DNA of 64,000 nt from an uncultured Butyricicoccus sp. (GCA_934532985.1 CAKTAV010000005.1:1-64000), one strand, 5' to 3'. Numbered from the stretch's first letter, positions 17,208-25,712 are shown. Notes: generated by a model not told the origin, from the letters alone. Program-made: numbers and translations.

Positions 17208-18251
17208 TTAATGCGGCGCGACGTTGCCGACGTCAGTCACAATTTGATAACCGACCGAGCGGACGCGCTGCTCCAAACAGCCGCGGCACTGGGCGGCCTC
17301 TTCGCCGATACAGATCTTGTTTTCATACAGCGAATACAGCTCGCGCACCGCGACAGGGGAGAGATTTGGCATGACGACATTCGCGCCAGCCTTGAGTCCC
17401 AGCTCGCGTCCCTGGGGGTGAATGGTGCCGAGCGCCGTCGTGGACGGCAGCAGCACATACGGGAACATCAGCCGCAGGATAGACAGCAGACGCAGAGTGA
17501 GCGCCATACTGCCGTTGGGCTGATCGGCAAACGGCGTGTCGGCATGGGTCAGATACGGACCGATGCCGATCATGTCGGGCTGCAGTTGTTGTAAAAAACG
17601 AAGATCGGCGATGAGACAGTCGGTTGTCTGTCCGGGAGAGCCGACCATAATACCGGCGCCCACCTGATAGCCGATGTCCTTTAGGGTGAACAGGCAGTCC
17701 TTTCGGTGCTGGAGCGACATCTCCGGCGGATGCAGACGGCGATAGTGAGCATCGGTCGCTGTCTCATGCCGCAGCAAATACCGGTTGGCTCCGGCGTCAA
17801 AGTATGCCTGATAGCTGGCGCGCTCTTTTTCTCCGATGGAGAGCGTGATGGCGCAGTCCGGAAAACGGGAACGAATTTCCGACACAATGCGGCAGATGCG
17901 CTCATCAGTATAATATGGGTCCTCACCGCCCTGCAACACAAACGTGCGGAAGCCGAGACGATACCCCTCGGCACAGCAGGCGAGAATGTCCTCCTGTGTC
18001 AGACGATAGCGCGTGACCTTGTGGTTCCCGTGGCGGATACCGCAGTAATAGCAGTTGTTTTTGCAGTAGTTTGTAAATTCGATCAGTCCGCGGACGTAAA
18101 CCGCGTCGCCGTACACGGCGCGCCGCACGCGGTCGGCTGTCGCCGCGAGGAGGGCGTCGGTCTCAGTGGTTTCCAGCAGCGCCCGAAGAATGTCATCGGG
18201 CAGGGTATTTGCCTGCTCTAGTTCGGCAACAATTGGCTCCCAATGCGGCAT
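17208..18251 (-). CDS. hydE: [FeFe] hydrogenase H-cluster radical SAM maturase HydE
   Basis: A 347-aa radical SAM enzyme that works with HydG and HydF to build the H-cluster subsite. The radical SAM cluster motif is CKNNCYYC (about residues 63-70), preceded by RGLIEFTNYC typical of HydE. Further family marks: GFRTFVLQGGEDPYYTDERI, a SAM-binding glycine stretch, GIMVGSPGQT, and GIGPYLTHADTPF. The second-cluster C-terminal cysteines (QCRGC) are present. Start follows AAAGGAGGGGC. No hydrogenase, hydF or hydG is in this window, so hydE is separated from its partners here. Distinguished from BioB and PylB by the GQTTDCLIADL and HPQGRELGLKAGANVVMPN segments. Confidence 0.92.
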   Translation of the reverse strand: MPHWEPIVAELEQANTLPDDILRALLETTETDALLAATADRVRRAVYGDAVYVRGLIEFTNYCKNNCYYCGIRHGNHKVTRYRLTQEDILACCAEGYRLGFRTFVLQGGEDPYYTDERICRIVSEIRSRFPDCAITLSIGEKERASYQAYFDAGANRYLLRHETATDAHYRRLHPPEMSLQHRKDCLFTLKDIGYQVGAGIMVGSPGQTTDCLIADLRFLQQLQPDMIGIGPYLTHADTPFADQPNGSMALTLRLLSILRLMFPYVLLPSTTALGTIHPQGRELGLKAGANVVMPNLSPVAVRELYSLYENKICIGEEAAQCRGCLEQRVRSVGYQIVTDVGNVAPH

Positions 18252-18273
18252 GATATGCCCCTCCTTTGCGTCT

Positions 18274-18287
18274 ATAACCTACGTTAT
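18274..18287. promoter_or_regulatory. inverted repeat between hydE promoter and ribosome site
   Basis: ATAAC-N4-GTTAT forms a perfect interrupted palindrome in the hydE leader. It resembles a regulator operator, but no family was assigned. Confidence 0.35.
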
Positions 18288-18298
18288 TGCTAGGTGTG

Positions 18299-18327
18299 AT
18301 GATACACGCTTGCGGACGCTTTGTCAA
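18299..18327 (-). promoter_or_regulatory. sigma-A promoter of hydE
   Basis: On the minus strand: TTGACA (18327-18322), 17-bp spacer, TATCAT (18304-18299). Confidence 0.8.
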
Positions 18328-18384
18328 GATGGGCGCGAGTTGGCGGACAACCATGGAATTATCTAGGAACAATGCGGGGAACCG

Positions 18385-18413
18385 TTGTAATTCGGTGTTC
18401 TATCATGTATAAT
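18385..18413 (+). promoter_or_regulatory. sigma-A promoter of the export operon
   Basis: TTGTAA at 18385-18390, 17-bp spacer, TATAAT at 18408-18413. Confidence 0.75.
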
Positions 18414-18474
18414 ACAGATAAGTGTTCTGATTTTGTCAGGAAAACTGACGCAACCGATGGAATGGGGGATTGCG

Positions 18475-19704
18475 ATGAATAAACATATGTGGAGACATAC
18501 TGCGGCGGCGGTTCTGATGGGAACGATGCTGTTGGCTGGCTGCGGAAGCAATAGTGACGAAAACGCCGTATCCGTTCAGGCGGTGTCGGCTATCGCCACG
18601 ATGAACGTATCCGGCGTCAATCGCTATAGCGGTGTGGTCGAATCGCACTCGGTGCAGAAAGTAAAGAAGAGCAGCAAAAAAAAGATTGCCAAGTGCTATG
18701 TCAAGGAGGGTGATGTCGTTCATAAGGGCGATGCGCTGTTCCGATACGATACCAGTGAACTGGAGCTGGAGCTTCAGAGCATGAAGCTAGAACTGGAAAA
18801 GATGCAGAATGAGATCAATTCGTATACAACGCAGATCAATGAACTGACCAAGGAGCGAAATAAGGCGAGCGCGAACAAAAAGCTCTCGTATTCGCTGGAA
18901 ATTCAGGAAGCGCAGCTGGACAAGGCCGAGGCGGAGTATAATCTCAAGAAAAAACAGCAGGAGTATGCCAAGCTGCAAAAGTCGGAGACGCATACCGTGG
19001 TACACGCCAAGATCAGCGGCGTGGTGCAGACGGTCAACAGCGATAAGGACAGCAAGAATTATATTGTCATCCGCGGCAACAAATCCTACCGCGTCAAGGG
19101 CACGGCGAGTGAGCTGAATATCGGCACGCTGTCGGAGGGCGAAGAGGTGCAGGTCATTTCTCGTATCGACGACTCGCAGAAATGGTCAGGCACGATCGAA
19201 AAGATCAGTGAGGAGCAAGCGTCGGATAACAACAATGATGAGGACATGTATGAGGATTCGTCCAACGGTGAGAGTGCAACCAAGTACAATTTCTATGTCC
19301 AGTTGGATGATTCCGACAAACTGCTGATGGGACAGCATGTCTATATTCAGCAGGGCAAGAGTAGCGACAGCACAGATGCGAACGCGCTTCAGCTGGCCTC
19401 CTCCTATCTGGTGCAGAACGATGACGGCTCGTACTATGTTTGGGCGGATAACGGTCACGGCAAACTGGAAAAGCGCACGGTTACCGTTGGCGATTACAAC
19501 GAATATACCGACACCTATGCGATTCTGGACGGTCTGACCAAGGACGATTCCATTGCGTTCCCGGAGGACGGACTGGAAGAGGGCGCAAAGACCAAGCCGT
19601 ATGAGGAAGGTCAGTCTGACCAGTCGGAGGAAGAAAACAGCGATACCAGCGATCTGCCGGACGGTGAGGTTCCGGCGATGTCCACGGACGGAGCGGAGGG
19701 ATAA
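18475..19704 (+). CDS. efflux periplasmic-adaptor-like lipoprotein (HlyD/MacA type)
   Basis: A 409-aa lipoprotein with lipobox LLAGC at about residues 18-22. HlyD-like order: an N-terminal half-lipoyl segment (VKEGDVVHKGDALFRYDTSELE), a long alpha-helical hairpin (LELELQSMKLELEKMQNEI to KKKQQEYAKLQ), the second half-lipoyl strand (THTVVHAKISGVVQTV), beta-barrel and membrane-proximal parts (KRTVTVGDYNEYTDTYAILDGL), and an acidic tail. In Gram-positives such adaptors pair with MacB-type ABC exporters. Start ATG 18475 behind GGGGG. First gene of a four-gene operon, 3 nt before the ATPase. The substrate cannot be told. Confidence 0.85.
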   Translation: MNKHMWRHTAAAVLMGTMLLAGCGSNSDENAVSVQAVSAIATMNVSGVNRYSGVVESHSVQKVKKSSKKKIAKCYVKEGDVVHKGDALFRYDTSELELELQSMKLELEKMQNEINSYTTQINELTKERNKASANKKLSYSLEIQEAQLDKAEAEYNLKKKQQEYAKLQKSETHTVVHAKISGVVQTVNSDKDSKNYIVIRGNKSYRVKGTASELNIGTLSEGEEVQVISRIDDSQKWSGTIEKISEEQASDNNNDEDMYEDSSNGESATKYNFYVQLDDSDKLLMGQHVYIQQGKSSDSTDANALQLASSYLVQNDDGSYYVWADNGHGKLEKRTVTVGDYNEYTDTYAILDGLTKDDSIAFPEDGLEEGAKTKPYEEGQSDQSEEENSDTSDLPDGEVPAMSTDGAEG

Positions 19705-19707
19705 ACG

Positions 19708-20394
19708 ATGCTTCTGAAGTGCGAAAACGTATATAAGAATTATCAGACCGGCAAGCTGGAGGTACCGGTGCTCAAGGACGTCAATTTCTGCGTGGAACAG
19801 GGAGAATATGTGGCCATTATGGGCCCGTCCGGCTCCGGCAAGACGACGCTGATGAATATCATCGGCTGTCTGGATGTCCTGACATCGGGCGTTTGTCTGC
19901 TGGATGGACAGGATCTGGCGAAGCTGAACTCTAACCAGATGGCGGACATCCGCAATAAGGTGTTGGGCTTTGTGTTTCAGCAGGCGGATCTGCTGCCCAG
20001 CCTGAATGCACTGGAAAATGTCGCACTCCCGCTGTTGTATCGCGGCGTGCCGAAGAAGGAGCGCCGCGAGCGGGCGGCGGAAATGCTGAAAAAGGTTGGG
20101 CTGGAGGATCGTATGGACTTCCGTCCGAACCAGCTTTCCGGCGGACAGCGGCAACGCGTGGCGATTGCGCGCGCGATTGTCGGCAAGCCAAAGCTTCTGC
20201 TGGCGGACGAGCCGACGGGCGCGCTGGACAGTAAGTCCGGCGAGCAAATTATGGCGCTGTTTCGCCAGCTCAACGACGAGGGCATCACGATTATCGTGAT
20301 TACGCACTCGCGGGAAGTGGGCGAGGAAGCCAAGCGGCTGTGTCTGATTCGTGACGGCATCCTGACGGAGGAACGGAAGGAGGAAGCGCGATGA
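19708..20394 (+). CDS. MacB/LolD-type ABC transporter ATP-binding protein
   Basis: A 228-aa ATPase. Walker A GPSGSGKTTLMN (about residues 38-49), Q-loop FVFQQADLLPSLNALENV, signature LSGGQRQRVAIARAI, Walker B LLLADEPTGALD, and H-loop VITHSREV. This is the MacB/LolD subfamily that energises FtsX-like permeases. Its stop overlaps the next start (ATGA), which couples it to the second adaptor. Confidence 0.93.
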   Translation: MLLKCENVYKNYQTGKLEVPVLKDVNFCVEQGEYVAIMGPSGSGKTTLMNIIGCLDVLTSGVCLLDGQDLAKLNSNQMADIRNKVLGFVFQQADLLPSLNALENVALPLLYRGVPKKERRERAAEMLKKVGLEDRMDFRPNQLSGGQRQRVAIARAIVGKPKLLLADEPTGALDSKSGEQIMALFRQLNDEGITIIVITHSREVGEEAKRLCLIRDGILTEERKEEAR

Positions 20395-22346
20395 AGCGAA
20401 TTTCGGGGGCATTGGGTTCGTTCCGTGCGGTGACGAAGCGACACAAATGGATTGTGCCGACGGTCATTGCGGTGATCGTTGTCGTGGCGGGCGTTGTAGT
20501 TGGCGGACGCAAGATCTATCAGCATTTTCACAGCGGCACGGTCAGCGTGTACTCCGTGGAAGAGGTCGGCATGGACCCGGCCTATCTGGAGGACGACAGC
20601 TCGATGGAGGCAACGGTATCGACCGATCAGCTGCAAACCGAGTACCTGTCCAGTTCGGAAACAGTCTCGGAAATTTATGTGTCCAAGGGACAGAAGGTCA
20701 AGGCAGGCGATCAGCTGTTTTCGTATGACAGCACGCTGAATCAGATCTCGCTGAAGCGCAAGGACATTGAAATTCAGAAGAAAAAGATCAAGCTCAAACG
20801 CGCACAAAAGGAGCTGGCGGTCATCAAGACTTACCGTGCTGGTATGCCGGTTCCGGGCAGCGGCGGATCATCGGGCGGCTCCGGCGGATCCAGCGGCGGA
20901 AGCTCCGGCGGTTCGGGTGGCAGTGGCGGCTCGTCCGGCGGAACAGGCGGCTCTGGCAGCGGTACGCCGACGTATCCGGGCCTGACACTGTTGGGCGGCA
21001 ACGGCACCGCGCGCCGTCCGTATTACTACGCGTGGTCGGATAAATTTGCGTTCACGAAGGATTTCATCGCGGCGGCGATGCAGGGCAAGGATGAAGCGTA
21101 TGTCATGTTCCTGCTCAGCGGCAGTGAGATTCCGGACAATATCGGCGGCAGTACAGACGACAGCAGCGCGTCGGACAACTCCGGCGATACCTCGTCAGAC
21201 GGCAATACCGACAATAGTAACGAGGATAAGAACAATTCGGACAGCGGGGCAAAGGACGACACCAATGATGAGGATTCGGTCTCTGTCATTGCGACCAGCC
21301 TGCGCTCGACACCGGCAATTTCGGACACCGGCGCGGATTCGTCTGCCGGTGTGAATCAGCTGCCGGACGGCACGCAGTATTTCGCCAGCTGGACGATGCA
21401 GTTCCAGAAGAGCGGATCGGGATACCGCTATGTGATGCTGAGCATGAATGTCGGCGGCGCAGAGCGCACGATCTCCTCGCCGATGATAACCAAGCCGTCC
21501 AATAATAACAACAATAATAAAAATAACAAGAACAACAATAAGAAGAACGATAACAACAATAACAACGATGTCGATCCGCCGATTGACGATGACAGTGATT
21601 CGACACGGAGATATACGCAGGCGGAGATCAATCAGCTGCTGGCCGACCAGACCCAGAAGGTTAAGGACCTAGAGCTGGCGATCCGTCAGGGTGAGCTGGA
21701 GTACAAAAAGCTCAAGAAGGAATGCGACAACAGTGTCGTTCGTGCGACGGTTGACGGCGTTGTGAGCGTCCTGCGCAGCCCACAGAAGGCGGGGACAAAT
21801 AAACCGTTCATCAAAATTTCAGGCGACAATGCGGGATATTCCATTGAAGGCTATGCCAATGAATTTGACCTGAGCGAAGTTGCCCTCGGACAGAAGATGA
21901 CAGTAACCAATCAGGACACCGGAGAGACGTATGAGGGCACGGTGAAATCCATCTCGCGCTATCCGAAACAGAACGTCTATTTTTCCGGCAATCCGAACAC
22001 CTCATATTATCCGTATAAGGTGGCGATTGACAGCTACGCGGATTTTAATCTGGACAGCTATGTGACGATTTCCTATGGAGCGCAGAGCGACCAGCAGGGA
22101 GGCGATTCGTACTACCTGCCCAAAGCCTTTGTGCGGACGGAGAACGGTTCGAGCTACGTCTATCTCGCCAAGTCGGACGGCACGCTGGAAAAGAGAACGG
22201 TTAAGACCGGCAAGGTGTATTGGGGCTCGTATATTCAGGTCATCGGCGGCGTCACGGCAAAGGATAAGATTGCGTTCCCGTATGGACAGAATGTGCGGGA
22301 CGGTGCACAGACGACCGACGGCAATACCGAAGATCTGTATTCGTAA
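20391..22346 (+). CDS. second HlyD-like adaptor with long Gly/Ser- and Asn-rich insertions
   Basis: A 651-aa membrane-anchored adaptor. A single N-terminal TM helix (VPTVIAVIVVVAGVVVGG) replaces a lipobox. Half-lipoyl pieces are KGQKVKAGDQLFSYDS and DNSVVRATVDGVVSVLRSP; the coiled-coil arms are ISLKRKDIEIQKKKIKLKRAQKELA and AEINQLLADQTQKVKDLELA. The barrel and membrane-proximal part ends LEKRTVKTGKVYWGSYIQVIGGVTAKDKIAFPYG. A large insertion sits between the arms: Gly/Ser-rich (about residues 158-190), a folded segment, an Asp/Ser-rich stretch and an Asn/Lys-rich run (about 365-388). It is far longer than usual MacA (about 370-400 aa). Confidence 0.83.
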   Translation: MKRISGALGSFRAVTKRHKWIVPTVIAVIVVVAGVVVGGRKIYQHFHSGTVSVYSVEEVGMDPAYLEDDSSMEATVSTDQLQTEYLSSSETVSEIYVSKGQKVKAGDQLFSYDSTLNQISLKRKDIEIQKKKIKLKRAQKELAVIKTYRAGMPVPGSGGSSGGSGGSSGGSSGGSGGSGGSSGGTGGSGSGTPTYPGLTLLGGNGTARRPYYYAWSDKFAFTKDFIAAAMQGKDEAYVMFLLSGSEIPDNIGGSTDDSSASDNSGDTSSDGNTDNSNEDKNNSDSGAKDDTNDEDSVSVIATSLRSTPAISDTGADSSAGVNQLPDGTQYFASWTMQFQKSGSGYRYVMLSMNVGGAERTISSPMITKPSNNNNNNKNNKNNNKKNDNNNNNDVDPPIDDDSDSTRRYTQAEINQLLADQTQKVKDLELAIRQGELEYKKLKKECDNSVVRATVDGVVSVLRSPQKAGTNKPFIKISGDNAGYSIEGYANEFDLSEVALGQKMTVTNQDTGETYEGTVKSISRYPKQNVYFSGNPNTSYYPYKVAIDSYADFNLDSYVTISYGAQSDQQGGDSYYLPKAFVRTENGSSYVYLAKSDGTLEKRTVKTGKVYWGSYIQVIGGVTAKDKIAFPYGQNVRDGAQTTDGNTEDLYS

Positions 22347-22359
22347 GGGGTGAGTGAGT

Positions 22360-23613
22360 ATGCTGGAAAATATTAAGCTGTCTATTCAGGGCATCTGGGG
22401 ACATAAAATGCGCTCACTTCTGACGATGCTGGGTATTATCATCGGTATCGCGTCGATTATCTCCATCGTCTCGACGATTAAGGGTACGAACGACCAGATC
22501 AAACAAAATCTGGTTGGCTCGGGCACCAATACGGTGACGGTTGCACTGTACCAGGGCAGTGAACAATATAACATGGACTATATGTCCATACCGGACGGAG
22601 TTCCCACGATACAGAAGGATACGCTGAAAAAAATTCGCGATCTGGATGTGGTGGAGAGCGCCTCGCTGTTTGTGGAGCGCAGTTATGTGGATAGTGTCTA
22701 TTACAAAAATACAGCGTTTAACGGCACGATCCGTGGTGTAGACAAGAACTATTTATCTACCAACGGCTATACCGTGCAGTTTGGACGCGGCCTGGTGGCA
22801 AAGGACTTCAAGGATTTCCGCAAGGTTATCGTGATTGACAAGACGGCGGCAGATTCGCTGTTCCTGAATGAGAACCCCGTCGGCAAGGAGCTGGAGATCA
22901 AGGGCGAGCCGTATACCATCGTCGGCATTGCCAATCCTCCAGCGTCGAGTGAGCCGGTCATCAACAGTATGTCGGACTATGACACCTATGTGGGCAACAA
23001 TGGCGGCGTGCTGTTTGTCCCGATTGCGCAGTGGCCGAATATCTATCAGTATGACGAGCCGGAGCAGGTTTCCATCCGCGCGACGAGCACGGACGATATG
23101 ACGGAGGCCGGCAAGAAGGCGGCGGAAATCGTCAACGACACGCTTCAGGTCAAGTCGGACTCCGATCTGTCCTATCAGGGCGCGGACATTGGCGAACAGG
23201 CGCGTAAGCTGCAGCAGATGTCCAACTCGACGAATATGCAGCTGATTTGGATTGCGAGCATTTCGCTGCTGGTCGGCGGCATCGGCGTTATGAATATCAT
23301 GCTGGTGTCGGTAACCGAGCGCACGCGGGAAATCGGCCTGAAAAAGGCGATTGGTGCGCGGGACAGCAGTATCATGTGGCAGTTCCTGACGGAGGCGGGC
23401 GTGCTGACGAGCATGGGCGGCGTGATTGGCGTTGTGGCGGGTATTGCGATGGCGCAGATTATCAGCCGGCTGACCGGCACACCGAGCGCGGTGAGCATAC
23501 CGGCAATTTTGGTCGCGGTGCTGTTCTCGGTGGTCATTGGCGTGGTGTTTGGCCTGATCCCAGCGATCAAGGCGTCGCACCTCAACCCGATCGACGCGCT
23601 GCGTCGCGAATAA
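22360..23613 (+). CDS. MacB-type FtsX-domain ABC permease
   Basis: A 417-aa permease: TM1 in SLLTMLGIIIGIASIISIV, a long extracytoplasmic MacB_PCD domain (about residues 45-265), then three TM helices (IWIASISLLVGGIGVMNIMLVSV, VLTSMGGVIGVVAGIAMAQI, IPAILVAVLFSVVIGVVFGLIPA). TERTREIGLKKAIGA and the PIDALRRE tail are diagnostic. GTG 22354 and ATG 22360 are alternative starts; ATG is preferred for spacing from AAGGGGTGAG. Last gene of the operon, followed by a terminator. Confidence 0.92.
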   Translation: MLENIKLSIQGIWGHKMRSLLTMLGIIIGIASIISIVSTIKGTNDQIKQNLVGSGTNTVTVALYQGSEQYNMDYMSIPDGVPTIQKDTLKKIRDLDVVESASLFVERSYVDSVYYKNTAFNGTIRGVDKNYLSTNGYTVQFGRGLVAKDFKDFRKVIVIDKTAADSLFLNENPVGKELEIKGEPYTIVGIANPPASSEPVINSMSDYDTYVGNNGGVLFVPIAQWPNIYQYDEPEQVSIRATSTDDMTEAGKKAAEIVNDTLQVKSDSDLSYQGADIGEQARKLQQMSNSTNMQLIWIASISLLVGGIGVMNIMLVSVTERTREIGLKKAIGARDSSIMWQFLTEAGVLTSMGGVIGVVAGIAMAQIISRLTGTPSAVSIPAILVAVLFSVVIGVVFGLIPAIKASHLNPIDALRRE

Positions 23614-23629
23614 TGAATAGTACAAAAAG

Positions 23630-23662
23630 AAGGGTCTGCTGCATTTTTGCAGCAGACCCTTT
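23630..23662. terminator. bidirectional terminator
   Basis: AAGGGTCTGCTGCA (23630-23643) pairs perfectly with TGCAGCAGACCCTT (23648-23661). It separates the export operon from the convergent mgtC pair. Confidence 0.9.
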
Positions 23663-23675
23663 GGCCGTTTCATTC

Positions 23676-24368
23676 TCACAACTCCTCCACCGCAGTGATG
23701 CCTTGTATAGCGCTCAGATCGTCCAGCAGCTGCGGGATAGCGGTATGCTTACGCAGCCGCAGCGTGAAAATCGCGGATACGTTGTGTTGTCCGCCGTGTC
23801 CGGCGTGCGTCATCTCGACATTGAGAATTTGAATGTTATCCTGCTGATAACGCTGGAACACGCGGTCCAGACAGGATTTGTCGGTGTACTCCAGATAGAC
23901 ATTGATCTCTGGCGTGGATTCCAAAATAAGAAATTCCAGCTTGGAGAACACCAGCTCGGCGAGCAGTATCATTGCCGTGGTGAGCAGAGCGCCCTCGTAA
24001 AAGCCCGCGCCGAGGGCGAGACCGATAATTGCCGATGCCCACAATCCGGCGGCGGTGGTGAGCCCCTTGACGTGCTGATGATGGGTGACGATAATCGTAC
24101 CCGCGCCGATGAAGCCGATGCCCGCGATGACCTGCGCGCCGAGACGCGCCATGTCGGTGTATAAATGCATGGTAAGATAGAGATACTGACTGGTGAGGGT
24201 GGTAATCGCCGCGCCGAGACACACAAGAATGTGTGTGCGGAACCCGGCGGTGCGGTGTTTATAGGCGCGCTCCAGACCGATCAGGCCGCCGCACAGAACC
24301 GTGAGCAGCAGACGAAAGGCGATGGACGCAAGCGTGACATCCCGCAGACCATCAAACAGAGAAATCAT
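23676..24368 (-). CDS. MgtC/SapB family membrane protein (copy 1)
   Basis: A 230-aa inner-membrane protein. The N-terminal MgtC domain (residues 1-145) has four or five TM helices and the family motifs LLLTVLCGGLIGLERA, GFRTHILVCLGAA, RLGAQVIAGIGFIGAGTI and KGLTTAAGLWASAIIGLA. The C-terminal 85 residues form a soluble ACT-like domain (VYLEYTDKSCLDRVFQRYQQ, IQILNVEMTHAG). MgtC proteins are linked to Mg2+ limitation and to membrane potential or pH control; the exact role here is unknown. AGGAGGTGATGGT precedes the ATG. Second gene of a two-gene operon, 11 nt after the other copy. Confidence 0.9.
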   Translation of the reverse strand: MISLFDGLRDVTLASIAFRLLLTVLCGGLIGLERAYKHRTAGFRTHILVCLGAAITTLTSQYLYLTMHLYTDMARLGAQVIAGIGFIGAGTIIVTHHQHVKGLTTAAGLWASAIIGLALGAGFYEGALLTTAMILLAELVFSKLEFLILESTPEINVYLEYTDKSCLDRVFQRYQQDNIQILNVEMTHAGHGGQHNVSAIFTLRLRKHTAIPQLLDDLSAIQGITAVEEL

Positions 24369-24379
24369 ACCATCACCTC

Positions 24380-25105
24380 CTAGGTTTCTGCGATCGTGTA
24401 GATGTGCTCCAGCGCAGTGAGCGAGGAGATAATTTGTGCGTGCGTCTGCTCTGGCAGAAGACGGATCAAAAAATATGCACTGGCGTGGTGGGCGGGGTTT
24501 TCCCGCCGATGAATGACCGTAACGTCCAACACCTTGACGCTCTGTGCTTTGAGAAAATTTAAGATGCTTCCGATTTGGTCGAAGGATTCAAATTCAATGT
24601 ACAGTGTCAGCTCGCGGGCACACTCCTGAATGGCGTTGTCCACCAGCGGAAAGACGCGCATACACAGGTAAATCAGCGGGAGCGCAACCATCACGCATTC
24701 GTAAAAGCCTGCGCCGATGGCAAGCCCCATGCAGGCGGACGCCCACAGACCGGCGGCGGTGGTCAGGCCGCGCACCTGCTGGTGGGCGGTGACGAGAATG
24801 GTTCCGGCGGCGAGAAAGCCGATGCCGTTGATGACCTGTGCGCCAAAGCGGGAGACATCCGTGCGGATGCCGATTTCCTGCGCCAGTGCATTCCACTGGG
24901 TGGACAGCATGAGCGATTCGTATTGGCTGAGCAGCATGGTCAGAGCTGCGCCGAGACACACCAGCATATAGGTGCGAAAACCAGCAGGGAGCCTCTTGCG
25001 CTCGCGCTCAAAGCCGATCAGGCCGCCGCACAGTATGGCGAGCGACAGCCGCAAAACCAGCGACGCGGTATTCAGTTGCCGAAGATAGTCCAGCATCTCG
25101 GTCAT
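24380..25105 (-). CDS. MgtC/SapB family membrane protein (copy 2)
   Basis: A 241-aa paralog of the next gene with the same layout: LSLAILCGGLIGFERERKR, GFRTYMLVCLGAALTM, RFGAQVINGIGFLAAGTI, RGLTTAAGLWASACMGLA, then a C-terminal ACT-like domain (LYIEFESFDQIGSILNFLKA, VKVLDVTVIHRRE). The periplasmic loop after TM2 is longer than in copy 1. The start at 25105 is fixed by GGAAGG before the ATG; the frame is open 58 codons further upstream through the promoter region, which is not believable as protein. Tandem retention of both copies suggests different ion or stress conditions. Confidence 0.9.
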   Translation of the reverse strand: MTEMLDYLRQLNTASLVLRLSLAILCGGLIGFERERKRLPAGFRTYMLVCLGAALTMLLSQYESLMLSTQWNALAQEIGIRTDVSRFGAQVINGIGFLAAGTILVTAHQQVRGLTTAAGLWASACMGLAIGAGFYECVMVALPLIYLCMRVFPLVDNAIQECARELTLYIEFESFDQIGSILNFLKAQSVKVLDVTVIHRRENPAHHASAYFLIRLLPEQTHAQIISSLTALEHIYTIAET

Positions 25106-25123
25106 ACAATCCCTTCCTTCCGT

Positions 25124-25156
25124 CCGCAGATGCTGCGGAAGAATATCTTGATTATA
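25124..25156 (-). promoter_or_regulatory. -10 box and small leader hairpin of the mgtC pair
   Basis: On the minus strand TATAAT (25156-25151) is followed by a perfect CCGCAG-N3-CTGCGG hairpin (25138-25124) just before the ribosome site. No convincing -35 was found. mgtC leaders are often regulatory, but this hairpin is short. Confidence 0.45.
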
Positions 25157-25290
25157 CCACATTGTGCGCGAAAAAAGGGGAGGGAACGAGAACAAAAACA
25201 ACCGGAGAAAAAACGGCGAAAACGTAAAAATAATTCTTGACTTTCTCGGAAAAGCTGGTATAATAATATTTGTTATCACACGAAAGACAT

Positions 25291-25364
25291 TGCCGAATTG
25301 TGTAAAGGTAGCACGACAGACTCTGACTCTGTTTGTGAGGGTTCGAATCCTTCTTCGGCAACCA
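25291..25364 (+). tRNA. tRNA-Gln (CTG)
   Basis: Full cloverleaf: acceptor TGCCGAA/TTCGGCA with the U1-A72 pair typical of Gln, anticodon stem ACAGA/TCTGT around loop CTCTGAC (anticodon CTG), T-arm AGGGTTCGAATCCTT, discriminator A and encoded CCA. Confidence 0.95.
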
Positions 25365-25369
25365 AAAAG

Positions 25370-25405
25370 AAAACCACCGTTGCAGTATTGCGACGGTGGT
25401 TTTTT
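25370..25405 (+). terminator. tRNA-Gln terminator
   Basis: AAAACCACCGT (25370-25380) pairs with ACGGTGGTTTT (25393-25403), then T. Confidence 0.9.
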
Positions 25406-25459
25406 GTGCGCTGGGAATACAGAAAGCGGCTGTGGGATATGATTGTTGGTTCAGATCCC

Positions 25460-25508
25460 CTCAGGCAGACATTCGTCTGCCAGCTCCCCTTGTTCTCCAA
25501 GGGGAGCC
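25460..25508. repeat. double-hairpin intergenic repeat unit
   Basis: Two back-to-back perfect hairpins: GGCAGAC-ATTC-GTCTGCC (25464-25481) and GCTCCCCTTG-N5-CAAGGGGAGC (25483-25507). This CAGCTCCCCT...AGGGGAGCC layout resembles dispersed intergenic repeats of Ruminococcaceae-type genomes; copy number cannot be seen in one window. Confidence 0.6.
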
Positions 25509-25561
25509 AAACGTAGTTGCTAATCTGAGAATAGATAGTGAAAAAGTCTGCACCAAAGGCG

Positions 25562-25650
25562 TCCCTTGATGCAATGGGCTGCGCCATGCCAGTGGCATGT
25601 GAGCGTAGCGAAAGCAGGACTGGCAATTGCGTAGCAATTGACTGAAGGGA
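25562..25650. repeat. multi-branch palindromic element
   Basis: An outer TCCCTT (25562-25567) / AAGGGA (25645-25650) pair encloses ATGCC-AGT-GGCAT (25586-25598) and CAATTGC-GTA-GCAATTG (25624-25640). It lies 54 bp after the double hairpin and may be the second half of one mobile repeat. The surrounding 25406-25712 contains no gene. Confidence 0.55.
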
Positions 25651-25712
25651 TTAAACCTAGCAATTATATCCTAATTCCCGTCTATCCTCAAAAAAATCTT
25701 ACCATATATCCT

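Noticed and set aside
20850..20965. Tandem GGCGGATCC-like units resembling a short array
   Set aside because: These are codons of a Gly/Ser-rich linker in the adaptor gene; no direct repeats with unique spacers, so not a CRISPR.
21500..21560. AAC/AAT-rich microsatellite
   Set aside because: In-frame Asn/Lys linker of the same adaptor; repeat is imperfect and coding.
25276..25626. 116-codon minus-strand ORF across tRNA-Gln
   Set aside because: It runs through the tRNA and its terminator; a chance frame.
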